A DNA stretch of 64,000 nt from Sulfidibacterium sp036244975 (GTDB lineage: Bacteria; Bacteroidota; Bacteroidia; Bacteroidales; F082), in the NCBI GenBank assembly GCA_036244975.1, contig BTTE01000005.1, positions 1 through 64,000 of the forward strand, given 5' to 3'. The notes below the pieces were generated by a model. It saw only the letters and a list, made by a program, of their open reading frames with translations. It had not been told where the DNA came from and searched no databases. Within the stretch, counting starts at the first letter, position 1; each line of letters begins with the position of its first letter. This document shows, one piece after another, positions 17,158 to 26,455 of the stretch. The translations under genes and the position numbers were made by a program.

Positions 17158-17231
17158 AAGCAGTTCAAGGGAACAAGTTGATGTTTGGGCCACTTCGCTA
17201 TTTGGAATTACCATTTTTCCGAAAGGTTCAA

Positions 17232-17873
17232 CTACTTGAATTCAGGATGGATACTGAGGTAAACAGGTGATTTCTTCTTCTTCGATCCTAACCGGTACCA
17301 TGGTTTGATTTTCAGAACCAGCCCCAGCTTTTCATATTCAACTTTGCCGCCATCGCCCAGAATTATCTTTAGCATTTGATTCAGTGATCCGCTTTTCAGT
17401 AATTTGGACAGGTTGAAATTTACTTTTATCGGGAAGAAAACTGTTTCCCGGGGTGGTATTGTTACCGGTTGGCTAAGGACACCTGTTGCCAACGTATCCG
17501 ATTTGGCCTGAAGTATCCAGTCCATTCCTGAAATGGCCGCCACTTCGTCCGCAGTATTTTGTCCCTGAACGGTTAACTTTATCACCGAAGGCAGGTCGCC
17601 TTTGAAAAACCGGAGTCCGAGCGTAATCATTTGTCCGAAATCCAGATCGGAAGTCTTTCTCTTTTGCGAGACATCGATACCAGCAATGGAAAGGACTTTC
17701 ACATCCCGGACGGTAAATCTGCTGTGCACAAACAGCTCATACTCTTTGGCTTGCTTGAAAAGGCTGCATGAACTAAAAGAAAATGTCAGAAAAAGCAGTG
17801 CCAGACCAACAGTAATATGTCCGGGAAAATCCGGAAATAAAGCCCTGTTTTTATGTGTTGATGATACGAACAT
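17232..17873 (-). CDS. Predicted lipoprotein, LEA14-like
   Basis: 213 residues. A hydrophobic N-terminus (GLALLFLTFSFSSC) gives a plausible lipobox with the lipidated Cys at residue 36. The mature part has the features of a single beta-sandwich of the LEA14/WHy type: repeated statements of strand-rich sequence with FTVRDVKVLSIAGIDVSQ, LPSVIKLTVQGQNTADEVAAISGMDW, then VTIPPRETVFFPIKVNFNL. I am not certain of the family. It starts 15 nt after bipA ends and is probably co-transcribed with it. Confidence 0.6.
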   Translation of the reverse strand: MFVSSTHKNRALFPDFPGHITVGLALLFLTFSFSSCSLFKQAKEYELFVHSRFTVRDVKVLSIAGIDVSQKRKTSDLDFGQMITLGLRFFKGDLPSVIKLTVQGQNTADEVAAISGMDWILQAKSDTLATGVLSQPVTIPPRETVFFPIKVNFNLSKLLKSGSLNQMLKIILGDGGKVEYEKLGLVLKIKPWYRLGSKKKKSPVYLSIHPEFK

Positions 17874-17888
17874 TTTCGCTGAATAGGA

Positions 17889-19691
17889 TTAAATTTTGTT
17901 AAACCGTTTCCGTTTGGTTTCGTCCAGAATAATTTTGCGCAGACGCAATGAACGCGGGGTTACTTCGAGATATTCATCTTTGCGGATAATTTCCATGTAC
18001 TCTTCGAGAGAAAATTTTATGGATGGCGGAATCAGCACTTTGTTGTCAGAGCCGGAGGCACGCATATTGGTGAGCTTTTTTCCTTTGTTAATATTTATCA
18101 CAATGTCTTTGTCGCGGGAGCTTTCGCCGATAACCTGTCCGGCATACACTTCGTCGTTGGGTGATATGTAAAAACGGCCTCTGTCTACCAGTTTCCAAAT
18201 GGCATAAGCAACAGCAGTACCGGTTTCCATGGAAATAAGTGCGGCATTGTTACGGGTTTGAAATTCTCCTTTCCATGGTTCATAGGCTTTAAAGCGGTGG
18301 GCGATAATGGCTTCGCCTTCGGTTGACGTGAGAATAGCATTGCGCAAGCCAATGATTCCCCGTGATGGAATACTGAATTCCAGCATCATCCGGTCGTTTT
18401 TAGGCTCCATGTTTTCAAACTCTCCCTTTCGCTGGGTAACCATGTCAATAACACGACCTGAAAAATCTTCCGGTACCAAAACCGTAAGGCCTTCCACCGG
18501 TTCGTGTTTAACGCCATCTATTGTTTTGATAATTACTTTGGGCTGACCCAGCTGGAACTCGTAACCTTCGCGGCGCATGGTTTCCACGAGAATGGAGAGA
18601 TGAAGAATTCCCCTGCCGAAGACCAGATATGCATCGGCCGAATCGGTTTCCTCCACACGTAATGCCAGGTTCTTTTCCGTTTCGTGAAAAAGACGGTCGC
18701 GCAGGTGACGTGAGGTAACATATTTCCCTTCTTTACCAAAAAACGGCGAGTTGTTAATGGTAAACAACATGCTCATGGTTGGCTCGTCGATGTTGATGGG
18801 AGGCAATCCTTCGGGACTCTCATAGTCGGCCACCGTATCGCCGATCTCAAAATCCTCAATGCCCATGAGCGCAATGATGTCGCCGGCATAAACCTCGTCT
18901 TTGTATTTTTCTTTTCCCAGCCCTTCGAAACGGTAAAGCTCTTTGATCCGGGACTTTTTTATGCTGCCATCTTTTTTAACAAGCGAAACATTCATATCAG
19001 TTTTCAGCTTTCCGCGCAGCAAACGGCCAACAGCAATCCGTCCCACATACGAAGAATAATCCAGCGAGGTGATCTGCATTTGCGGAGTACCTTCAACATA
19101 TTTTGCCGAAGGAATATGCTCCAGAATTTGATCTAACAGATAAGATACGTCGGTGGTTGGTTTTTGCCAGTCGGGGCCCATCCAGCCCTGTTTTGAGGAA
19201 CCGTAAACCGTAGCGAAATCCAACTGCTCTTCGTTGGCTCCGAGGTTGAACATAAGATCAAAAACAGCCTCCTGTGCCTCTTCCGGACGGCAGTTGGGTT
19301 TGTCCACCTTGTTGATAACCACAATAGGAATCAGTTTCAGATCGATGGCTTTTTGCAGTACAAAACGGGTTTGTGGCATGGGGCCTTCAAAAGCATCCAC
19401 CACGAGCAAAACACCATCGGCCATGTTCAGTACACGTTCCACTTCGCCGCCGAAGTCGGAGTGACCGGGTGTGTCGATGATATTAATCTTTACACCTTTA
19501 TAGCGGACAGAGACATTTTTTGACAGGATGGTGATACCTCTTTCTTTTTCCAAATCGTTGCTGTCAAGGATAAGGTCTCCCATATTTTGGTTATCGCGGA
19601 AAAGTTTTACCTGGTATAAAAGCCTGTCAACCAGCGTTGTCTTGCCGTGGTCGACGTGTGCGATAATAGCAATATTTTTTATTTCGTTCAT
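17889..19691 (-). CDS. typA: Translational GTPase TypA/BipA
   Basis: 600 residues, full length. EF-G-like GTPase that binds 70S ribosomes and assists 50S assembly and stress adaptation. G motifs are intact: AHVDHGKTTLVDRLL (G1), RGITILSKN (G2), DTPGHSDFGGEVER (G3) and NKVDKPNCRP (G4). The C-terminal BipA-specific part is present (IGLRNAILTSTEGEAI, RNNAALISMETGTAVAYAIWKL, DEVYAGQVIGESSRDKDIVINI). A -7 box lies 29 nt upstream. It is followed by the lipoprotein gene in the same direction. Confidence 0.97.
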   Translation of the reverse strand: MNEIKNIAIIAHVDHGKTTLVDRLLYQVKLFRDNQNMGDLILDSNDLEKERGITILSKNVSVRYKGVKINIIDTPGHSDFGGEVERVLNMADGVLLVVDAFEGPMPQTRFVLQKAIDLKLIPIVVINKVDKPNCRPEEAQEAVFDLMFNLGANEEQLDFATVYGSSKQGWMGPDWQKPTTDVSYLLDQILEHIPSAKYVEGTPQMQITSLDYSSYVGRIAVGRLLRGKLKTDMNVSLVKKDGSIKKSRIKELYRFEGLGKEKYKDEVYAGDIIALMGIEDFEIGDTVADYESPEGLPPINIDEPTMSMLFTINNSPFFGKEGKYVTSRHLRDRLFHETEKNLALRVEETDSADAYLVFGRGILHLSILVETMRREGYEFQLGQPKVIIKTIDGVKHEPVEGLTVLVPEDFSGRVIDMVTQRKGEFENMEPKNDRMMLEFSIPSRGIIGLRNAILTSTEGEAIIAHRFKAYEPWKGEFQTRNNAALISMETGTAVAYAIWKLVDRGRFYISPNDEVYAGQVIGESSRDKDIVININKGKKLTNMRASGSDNKVLIPPSIKFSLEEYMEIIRKDEYLEVTPRSLRLRKIILDETKRKRFNKI

Positions 19692-19720
19692 CTGTGTTTA
19701 CGGGTGTTAAATTCGGGCTG

Positions 19721-19728
19721 CAAAGATA
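19721..19728 (-). promoter_or_regulatory. -7 promoter element of typA
   Basis: TATCTTTG on the minus strand (TAnnTTTG), 29 nt before the typA ATG. Confidence 0.6.
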
Positions 19729-19958
19729 CATTTAAAATCAAGATGCTGAACAGTAGATGTGAGAGTATTAATAGGGACCGGGTTCTCCTTCATCCGGATA
19801 AAATTTGGAAGTGATAAAATAAAAAATTCGGCACGTGGCACAGCTTTGAATTTCCGGCTTCCGGCTGTTGAAATTATGATGTCTTGGGCTGTTGATTTCC
19901 CGCAAAAAGCCAAATTTTAGTGTGTGGACACAGGCCTGGCCGGTAACCGGATTTCTGC

Positions 19959-19966
19959 TAATTTTG
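19959..19966 (+). promoter_or_regulatory. -7 promoter element of hldD
   Basis: TAATTTTG matches TAnnTTTG, 15 nt before the ATG at 19982. It rules out a longer in-frame start at 19892. Confidence 0.6.
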
Positions 19967-19981
19967 CAAAAAAAATCAAAT

Positions 19982-20947
19982 ATGATTGTACTTACCGGAA
20001 CAGCAGGTTTTATCGGTAGCGTAATGCTGCAAAAACTTAATCTGGAAAATATTGATAATGCGGTGATTGTGGACGACTTCACCAAAAAAACCAAAGAACC
20101 CAATGTTAAAGATAAGCAGTTTGCTTTGAAAATTCAGCGGGATGTGTTTTTTCAATGGTTTGATGCGCACTTTGCCGAAGTGGAACTGGTAATTCATATC
20201 GGGGCGCGTACTGACACCACAGAATTTGATGTGAATATTTTCAATGTTCTGAATCTTGAATACAGTCAGCAGATGTGGTTGCGTTGTGCCGAACACGGTA
20301 TTCCCCTGATTTATGCCTCTTCGGCTGCCACATACGGCGCCGGCGAGTGGGGTTATGACGATAGTCATGAGATGGTGGAAAAGCTGAAACCGTTGAATGC
20401 CTACGGTAACTCTAAAAACGATTTTGATAAATGGGCGCTCCGACAGGAAAAACAACCGCCTTTTTGGACGGGGTTGAAATTTTTTAATGTCTATGGCCCC
20501 AACGAATACCACAAAGGCCGCATGGCTTCTGTTATTTTTCATGCTTTTCATCAAATCCGTGAGACCGGAAAAGTACGGCTCTTTCGCTCTCATCGTCCCG
20601 ATTTTAAGAACGGAGAACAACTGCGCGATTTTGTGTACGTGAAAGACCTGGCCGAAGTAATCTGGTTTTTGATGAACTACCGGCCGGCTTCGGGATTGTA
20701 TAATCTGGGAACCGGTAAAGCCCGTACTTTCCTTGATTTGGCAAAGGCCGCTTTTGTCGCTATGGATAGGGAGCCGATGATTGAATTTATTGATACTCCG
20801 GAAGATATTCGCGATAAATACCAGTACTTTACCGAAGCAAACATGAAAAAGCTGCGTGCTGCCGGATACGACAAACCGTTTACTTCGCTCGAAGCCGGTG
20901 TTGACGACTATGTTCGCCGGTATCTTTCAAAAGGAAAATATCTCTAA
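19982..20947 (+). CDS. hldD: ADP-glyceromanno-heptose 6-epimerase
   Basis: 321 residues; NAD(P)-dependent short-chain-type epimerase making ADP-L-glycero-D-manno-heptose for the lipopolysaccharide core. The Rossmann motif MIVLTGTAGFIGS is at the very start, supporting ATG 19982. The catalytic region YASSAATYGAGEWGYDD and the NAYGNSKNDFDKW segment (Y-x3-K) are present, as are FFNVYGPNEYHKGRMASV and LRDFVYVKDLAEV. Its stop overlaps the stop of the convergent merR gene by 4 bp. No other LPS-core gene is adjacent. Confidence 0.93.
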   Translation: MIVLTGTAGFIGSVMLQKLNLENIDNAVIVDDFTKKTKEPNVKDKQFALKIQRDVFFQWFDAHFAEVELVIHIGARTDTTEFDVNIFNVLNLEYSQQMWLRCAEHGIPLIYASSAATYGAGEWGYDDSHEMVEKLKPLNAYGNSKNDFDKWALRQEKQPPFWTGLKFFNVYGPNEYHKGRMASVIFHAFHQIRETGKVRLFRSHRPDFKNGEQLRDFVYVKDLAEVIWFLMNYRPASGLYNLGTGKARTFLDLAKAAFVAMDREPMIEFIDTPEDIRDKYQYFTEANMKKLRAAGYDKPFTSLEAGVDDYVRRYLSKGKYL

Positions 20948-21327
20948 GATTTGTGAAATCCCGGCTCCCGGTACTTTGCCGGTTTTGGGTTTTGGCCGGC
21001 ATGTTCGGAAAGAACTTCCCGGATATCTTTTAAAAGTGATTTTGTACGTTTCAGGGTGTTAATAACTTGTAGTTGCTCCAGCGACCGGCTGTCGTAATGT
21101 TTTTTAAAATAATCACGGGTTCCCTGAATAGTCATTCCCTTCTCTTTAATCAAATGATAAACAATCTCAAAATTGTTCACATCTTTTTGGGTAAACAGGC
21201 GGGTTCCTTTGTCGCTTTTTTTCGGTTTAATAAATCCAAACTCCTTTTCCCAATAGCGAATTAAAGAGGGTTGAACGTTGAACTTTTTGGCTACTTCGCC
21301 TATACGATAATAAATTTTTTGTACCAT
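20944..21327 (-). CDS. MerR-family transcriptional regulator
   Basis: 127 residues. An N-terminal MerR winged helix (YYRIGEVAKKFNVQPSLIRYWEKEFGFIKPKKSDKGTRLFTQKDVNNFEIVYHLIKEKGMTI) is followed by a short helical region; no metal- or drug-binding domain is visible, so it is the short one-domain form common in Bacteroidota. The target is unknown. It lies 9 nt after the M23 peptidase gene on the same strand, yet has its own -7 box overlapping that gene's stop codon. Its own stop overlaps hldD's. Confidence 0.88.
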   Translation of the reverse strand: MVQKIYYRIGEVAKKFNVQPSLIRYWEKEFGFIKPKKSDKGTRLFTQKDVNNFEIVYHLIKEKGMTIQGTRDYFKKHYDSRSLEQLQVINTLKRTKSLLKDIREVLSEHAGQNPKPAKYREPGFHKS

Positions 21328-21331
21328 GGCG

Positions 21332-21339
21332 CAAAATTA
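21332..21339 (-). promoter_or_regulatory. -7 promoter element of merR, overlapping the M23 stop codon
   Basis: Minus-strand TAATTTTG; its first three bases (TAA) are the stop codon of the M23 peptidase gene, and it ends 4 nt before the merR ATG. A leaderless transcript is predicted. Confidence 0.5.
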
Positions 21340-22308
21340 GTCCATCGATTGTGTTGGTATCTTTGAAAGTTCAACCATTTTCGAGTACTCGGCCGGTGTA
21401 AGGTCGTTGAAGAAAAAGTCGATGGGGTTGATAGGGTGATGATTTTTAATAACTTCGTAATGTAAATGAGGAGCTGTTGATTTTCCCGTATCGCCTACAA
21501 GACCAATCACTTGTCCCCGTTTTACATATTGCCCTTTTTTGACTTTAAAAGCGCTTAAATGGGCGTAGCGGGTTATATAACCGAAACCATGATCTACCAG
21601 AATTTCGTTACCATAACCTCTGTTGGAGCGGATAACGCGAATGACCCTGCCATCGCCCGTAACATGCACCGGCGTCCCTTTGGGAGCTGAGAAATCAAGG
21701 CCTTCGTGAAACTTTTTTACTTTATAAAAGGGGTCAATACGATAACCGTAATAAGAAGATATACGTCGCATATCAATATTACGGATGGGTTGAATGGCCG
21801 GGATGCTGGCCAGCATCTTTTCCTTATTGCGCGCCATGGCAAACACTTCGTCGAACGATTTGGACTGCACGTAAATCTCACTCGTAAGTTTGTCTAATTT
21901 TTTGGCCGTTTCAATCAAAAGTTTTGATTCATCAAAACCTTCGAGGTTGGCATATCGGTCCACACCGCCAATACCGGCCTGCCTGATTGATTTCGGAATG
22001 GGTTCGGCTTCAAAAATAACACGGTAAATATTATCATCACGGTTCTCCAGCTCATCCATAACCTTTTGCATCTTGTCTAGCCGGTCGTTCATAATTTGGT
22101 ATTGCAACTTATACTCGGCAATTTCGCGCTTGAGCATCAGCTCTTTGGGAGAATCGAAAAAACTAAAAAGGATAAATACGAAAACAGCAGTAAGTGCAAC
22201 CGCTGAAAAAAAGAAGAGAAAAAAGCGAAATAATTTCTGCCCGTGAGAGAGCCTAATCTCTTCGTAAGACAGCGTTTTTTCATTAAAGAAATACTTGGTT
22301 TTGGTCAT
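21337..22308 (-). CDS. M23-family metallopeptidase (periplasmic peptidoglycan hydrolase)
   Basis: 323 residues from ATG 22308. One transmembrane helix near residues 25-50 (LFRFFLFFFSAVALTAVFVFILFSFF) anchors it in the inner membrane; a coiled-coil stretch follows (REIAEYKLQYQIMNDRLDKMQKVMDELENRD). The C-terminal LytM/M23 domain has the zinc motifs HEGLDFSAPKG (HxxxD) and APHLHYEV (HxH), so it is likely active. The start was chosen because the -7 box at 22330-22337 lies between it and a longer upstream start. It is divergent from alaS with back-to-back promoters. Confidence 0.9.
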   Translation of the reverse strand: MTKTKYFFNEKTLSYEEIRLSHGQKLFRFFLFFFSAVALTAVFVFILFSFFDSPKELMLKREIAEYKLQYQIMNDRLDKMQKVMDELENRDDNIYRVIFEAEPIPKSIRQAGIGGVDRYANLEGFDESKLLIETAKKLDKLTSEIYVQSKSFDEVFAMARNKEKMLASIPAIQPIRNIDMRRISSYYGYRIDPFYKVKKFHEGLDFSAPKGTPVHVTGDGRVIRVIRSNRGYGNEILVDHGFGYITRYAHLSAFKVKKGQYVKRGQVIGLVGDTGKSTAPHLHYEVIKNHHPINPIDFFFNDLTPAEYSKMVELSKIPTQSMD

Positions 22309-22329
22309 AATTCTAACCCTTTTCGGGCA

Positions 22330-22337
22330 CAAAATTA
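22330..22337 (-). promoter_or_regulatory. -7 promoter element of the M23 peptidase gene
   Basis: Minus-strand TAATTTTG, 21 nt before ATG 22308. Confidence 0.6.
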
Positions 22338-22348
22338 ATAAATTGGCG

Positions 22349-22356
22349 TAAATTTG
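22349..22356 (+). promoter_or_regulatory. -7 promoter element of alaS
   Basis: TAAATTTG matches TAnnTTTG, 49 nt before the alaS ATG. Only 11 bp separate it from the divergent box of the M23 gene, so the two promoters overlap face to face. Confidence 0.55.
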
Positions 22357-22405
22357 CAATCTTAATATATTTAAATATCAACCGATAACAGTTAATTACT
22401 TATAT

Positions 22406-25021
22406 ATGACCTCATTAGAAATCCGTAATACTTTTCTTGATTTTTTTAAATCCAAGCAGCATAAAATTGTTTCCGGAGCTCCCATCGTGGTAAAAGACGA
22501 TCCTACGCTGATGTTTATCAATGCAGGAATGAACCAGTTTAAGGATGTCTTTCTTGGTAATACCCCTGCGAAAAGCCCGCGTGTGGCCGATACACAGAAA
22601 TGCCTGCGTGTATCGGGCAAGCACAACGACCTGGAAGAAGTAGGACACGATACCTACCATCACACTATGTTCGAAATGCTGGGAAACTGGTCGTTTGGCG
22701 ACTATTTTAAAAAAGAGGCCGTTATCTGGGCATGGGAACTGCTGACCGATGTCTTTAAAATTGATAAAAAGAGCCTTTATGTTACCTATTTTGGCGGAGA
22801 TGAAAAGGACGGACTGGAAAAAGATGAAGAGACGCGTCGCTACTGGCTGGAACACATTCCGGAAAACAGGATTTTGCCGGGCTCAAAAAAAGATAATTTT
22901 TGGGAAATGGGTGAAACCGGTCCCTGTGGTCCCTGCTCGGAGATTCACATCGACATGCGAAGTGCCGAAGAAAAGGCCAAAAAGCCCGGACGTGAGCTGG
23001 TAAACACCGATCATGCGGAAGTGATTGAGATTTGGAATCTGGTGTTTATTGAGTTTAACCGTCTGGCGAATGGTTCGTTGAAACCGCTTCCGCAAAAACA
23101 TATTGACACCGGCATGGGTTTTGAACGCCTGACCATGGTGCTGCAGGGGGTTCGTTCCAATTACGAAACGGATATTTTTATGCCTCTGATTGATTTTCTC
23201 GCAAAGATGGCTGGCGAAAAATATGGCCTCGACAGGCAAAAAGATGTGGCCATGCGGGTGATTGCCGATCATTTGCGTGCAGTAGCTTTTACCATTGCCG
23301 ATGGCCAGTTGCCCTCCAACACGGGGGCCGGTTACGTGATCCGGCGCATCCTGCGGCGTGCCGTGCGTTACGGCTTTACTTTCCTCGGTTTTGAGGAGCC
23401 GTTTATCTATAAGATGTTGCCTGTGCTGGTAAACCAGATGAAAGAAGTCTTTCCCGAAATTGTCAGCCAGCAGAAACTGGTGAGCATGGTGATCAAAGAG
23501 GAAGAGGTGGCTTTTTTGCGAACACTTTCGCAGGGTGTTAAACGTTTTGAGCAATATCTTGAAAAAAATAAAAAGCAAAAAGTCATTGCCGGCAATTTTG
23601 CTTTTGAGTTGTTCGACACTTTCGGCTTTCCCATTGATTTAACCCGCCTCATGGCACACGAAAAAGGGCTGGAAGTTGATATGGAAGGCTTCCGCAAAGG
23701 GCTTGAGAACCAGAAAAACCGTTCGCGTAAAGCGGCTGAGAAAACCACAGATGACTGGATTGAGCTTATCCCGGATGCCCTGAAAACCTTGTTTGTTGGG
23801 TACGAACAACTTAGCTGTGAGGCCCGTATGGTAAAATACCGGAAAGTCAGCCGGAAGAAAAAAACCTTCTTTGAGGTGGTACTTGATAAAACTCCTTTTT
23901 ATGCCGAATCGGGCGGACAGGTTGGCGATACCGGGCTTCTCATTTCCGGCACGGAAAAGCTGCGGGTAGTGGATGTCAAAAACGAAAATAACCTCCGGGT
24001 GCATTATGTGGCTGAAGAACCCCGGAATCCGGAAACTGTTTTTCGCGCTGAAGTGGATGTTAAAAAACGTACGCTTACAGCCAACAACCACAGTGCAACC
24101 CACCTTATGCATGCCGCTTTGCGCCGGGTGCTGGGTAGTCATGTGGAGCAAAAAGGCTCGCTGGTAGATGCCGGGCATTTGCGCTTTGACTTTTCACATT
24201 TTACAAAAATGAGCGATGAAGAAATAAAAACGGTTGAAGCCATTGTCAACAAAAAAATCAGAGAAAATATTTCCTGCCGGCTGCAACAGGATGTCCCACT
24301 GGAGGAAGCCAAAAAAATGGGCGCTATGGCGTTGTTTGGTGAAAAATACGGCGACAAAGTCAGGGTAGTCATATTTGACCCGAACTATTCGGTGGAGCTT
24401 TGTGGCGGGACCCATGTGCCGGCTACCGGACAAATCGGATGTTTTAAAATTACCTCCGAAAGTGGTATTGCTGCCGGCGTACGCCGCATCGAAGCTGTTA
24501 CGGCCGATACTGCAGAGGCATATGTTAATGAACAATTGGAGTTGCTGAAGAATATTAAATCGTATTTTAAAGTTCAGGTAAATCCGGCGAATGCCGTGGA
24601 GAATCTTCTGAATGAAAATAAGGCCTGTCACAAGGAAATTGAGAAATTACAAAAGGAGAAGGTTCGCCATTTGGCTGCCGACCTGATAAAAGATGCAGAG
24701 ACACTGGGTGGCATCACTTTTCTGGCGAAAAAGATAGCAATCGATCCGGCTCAGGCAAAAAATCTGGTGCACCAGTTGCGTGCCACGGGTGATAATATGG
24801 TTATCGTACTTGCCCTTGAAAACAACGGAAAAGTACATCTCTTAGTTGGAATTTCCGATGTGCTGGCACAAACCGGTAAGTTTCATGCCGGTGAAATCAT
24901 AAAGAAGATTACCCCGTTTGTGAAAGGTGGCGGCGGCGGTCAGCCGCAGTTTGCCATGGCCGGAGGGAAAGACCCTTCCGGTATTCCACAAGCGCTGGCA
25001 GCAGCAAAAGAGATGTTTTAA
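22406..25021 (+). CDS. alaS: Alanine--tRNA ligase
   Basis: 871 residues, full length class II aminoacyl-tRNA synthetase. Catalytic core: FFKSKQHKIV near the start, DPTLMFINAGMNQFKDVFLG, GNWSFGDYFKKEAV, and GMGFERL. The editing domain carries the zinc-type motif HSATHLMHAALRRVLG and CGGTHVPATGQIG. The C-terminal DHHA1 domain ends in GGGGGQPQFAMAGGKD. No frameshift or unusual insertion. A clear terminator follows at 25024-25056. Confidence 0.98.
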   Translation: MTSLEIRNTFLDFFKSKQHKIVSGAPIVVKDDPTLMFINAGMNQFKDVFLGNTPAKSPRVADTQKCLRVSGKHNDLEEVGHDTYHHTMFEMLGNWSFGDYFKKEAVIWAWELLTDVFKIDKKSLYVTYFGGDEKDGLEKDEETRRYWLEHIPENRILPGSKKDNFWEMGETGPCGPCSEIHIDMRSAEEKAKKPGRELVNTDHAEVIEIWNLVFIEFNRLANGSLKPLPQKHIDTGMGFERLTMVLQGVRSNYETDIFMPLIDFLAKMAGEKYGLDRQKDVAMRVIADHLRAVAFTIADGQLPSNTGAGYVIRRILRRAVRYGFTFLGFEEPFIYKMLPVLVNQMKEVFPEIVSQQKLVSMVIKEEEVAFLRTLSQGVKRFEQYLEKNKKQKVIAGNFAFELFDTFGFPIDLTRLMAHEKGLEVDMEGFRKGLENQKNRSRKAAEKTTDDWIELIPDALKTLFVGYEQLSCEARMVKYRKVSRKKKTFFEVVLDKTPFYAESGGQVGDTGLLISGTEKLRVVDVKNENNLRVHYVAEEPRNPETVFRAEVDVKKRTLTANNHSATHLMHAALRRVLGSHVEQKGSLVDAGHLRFDFSHFTKMSDEEIKTVEAIVNKKIRENISCRLQQDVPLEEAKKMGAMALFGEKYGDKVRVVIFDPNYSVELCGGTHVPATGQIGCFKITSESGIAAGVRRIEAVTADTAEAYVNEQLELLKNIKSYFKVQVNPANAVENLLNENKACHKEIEKLQKEKVRHLAADLIKDAETLGGITFLAKKIAIDPAQAKNLVHQLRATGDNMVIVLALENNGKVHLLVGISDVLAQTGKFHAGEIIKKITPFVKGGGGGQPQFAMAGGKDPSGIPQALAAAKEMF

Positions 25022-25023
25022 TG

Positions 25024-25056
25024 GCTGCTTTGAAAAGAGGTAAAAGCAGCTTTTTA
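25024..25056 (+). terminator. Intrinsic terminator of alaS
   Basis: GCTGCTTT and AAAGCAGC form a perfect 8-bp stem with an 11-nt loop, followed by TTTTTAA. Confidence 0.8.
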
Positions 25057-25211
25057 ACGGTTTTAAAGGTAACCTTTTGATTATGTGTTTGTTTAGTTAA
25101 TGAATCAATGTTGAAAAAAAGGATAAATCTTTGAGGCTAAACGATTTTAAAGTTTATAAATATTCTTACATTTACAGGCTTTAGGGATATCTTATAATTA
25201 CGCATACGTTT

Positions 25212-26450
25212 ATGTTAAAAAATAAAGCGATATTTTTTCGGGTTTTTATTGTTTTTGCCTTTTTGGTGATGCCTGTTTTCTTGACGGCACAAAAAAAGGA
25301 CAGGAGAAAAGACAGAAATAAATATCAACCGGTTTCCGAACAGGATCTGATTAACTATTCTACACTTAGTGCGCCGGAAGCAGTCATTAAGCATGCTACC
25401 GGATGGGCTAAACAGAATAATGGCGCCTGGTACTCCCTGAAGAATGAGATTCCCTTTTCCGACCAAAGAGCTAATAAAAATAATACGGGTTTCAGAAAAC
25501 TGGGCTACAACAATTTTATTCAGTTGGAGATGCGCAGCTTGATGATTAATAACAAACAGTACAACGTGCTGATCAAAAAATACAGGGATGGCGCGTACGA
25601 GTTCCCTGTTTTAAAAGAGGACTGGAAAGGTTTTAAATCGCTTGATTTCTATGTGTTTCCCAGTGTAAAACTATTTAAAATTTTGCCTGATAGTGTTCCT
25701 TTTAATGAGGCCTATGCTGTGGATTTGAATGTGCTCACGCGGGGCACCATTAAAAATTATGACCATAAAAACTGGAAAAGTATTTTGGTCGGACAGGCAG
25801 AGCAAACGTATTTGGGTGAACAAATAAACGGTTTCGATCTGATCATTGCTGTTTTTCCCATAAAAAATAAGGGGAAAGAGGTTTTCCGGTTTCGCTTTAT
25901 CAAGTCTTTCAACAATAACTACCTGCGCTCTATCTACACTGCCCCCAATCACAGGGAAGAGCTGTTCAGGTCAGAATTTTATGAGGTAAAATATTATGTC
26001 TTTAAAAATTTTATTCAGGCTGCTAAAGACGATTATGTCAAAGTAACCCCTGCAACGGGAACAGGAGATACTTTTCAGAATTATTACAATTGGGGTGTTT
26101 TAAAGTACCGTGCCGGCGATTATATCAAAGCCATTGAATATTTCCAAAAAGCGATTGCTCTGCATTCCGATGCCAAAGACTTTATGCTGTTTGCTTATCT
26201 TGGAAATGCTCAAAGCAAACTACATCGCTATAGCGATGCCATCGGTTCGTACGACAGGGCGTTGGAAATAAATCCGGATAAAGTTATACAGTATTCCAAC
26301 TGGGTTAGAAATTACTTTAATCGCGGGGTGGCTAAATATTATCTTGACGACACGGCAGGGGCCTGCAAGGATTGGAACAAGGCGCTGGAGCTTGGCTTTG
26401 GTCCTGCCCGCGACTATATCGTGGAATATTGTAATAAAAAAGAAAAATAA
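25212..26450 (+). CDS. Secreted TPR-repeat protein of unknown function
   Basis: 412 residues with a signal peptide (FFRVFIVFAFLVMPVFLTAQ). Residues ~50-280 have no family I recognise. Residues ~285-395 contain about three tetratricopeptide repeats (YYNWGVLKYRAGDYIKAIEYFQKAIAL, FAYLGNAQSKLHRYSDAIGSYDRALEI, YFNRGVAKYYLDDTAGACKDWNKALEL). It probably sits in the periplasm and mediates protein contacts. The next gene, a barrel-SPOR protein, starts 5 nt after its stop, so they are very likely one operon and may act together at the envelope. Confidence 0.75.
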   Translation: MLKNKAIFFRVFIVFAFLVMPVFLTAQKKDRRKDRNKYQPVSEQDLINYSTLSAPEAVIKHATGWAKQNNGAWYSLKNEIPFSDQRANKNNTGFRKLGYNNFIQLEMRSLMINNKQYNVLIKKYRDGAYEFPVLKEDWKGFKSLDFYVFPSVKLFKILPDSVPFNEAYAVDLNVLTRGTIKNYDHKNWKSILVGQAEQTYLGEQINGFDLIIAVFPIKNKGKEVFRFRFIKSFNNNYLRSIYTAPNHREELFRSEFYEVKYYVFKNFIQAAKDDYVKVTPATGTGDTFQNYYNWGVLKYRAGDYIKAIEYFQKAIALHSDAKDFMLFAYLGNAQSKLHRYSDAIGSYDRALEINPDKVIQYSNWVRNYFNRGVAKYYLDDTAGACKDWNKALELGFGPARDYIVEYCNKKEK

Positions 26451-26455
26451 TCAGG

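Noticed and set aside
19976..20620. 214-codon minus-strand frame over hldD
   Set aside because: Shadow of the hldD coding sequence; no own -7 box or recognisable protein.
22883..23578. 231-codon minus-strand frame inside alaS
   Set aside because: Antisense to a conserved part of alanyl-tRNA synthetase; codon pattern is explained by alaS.
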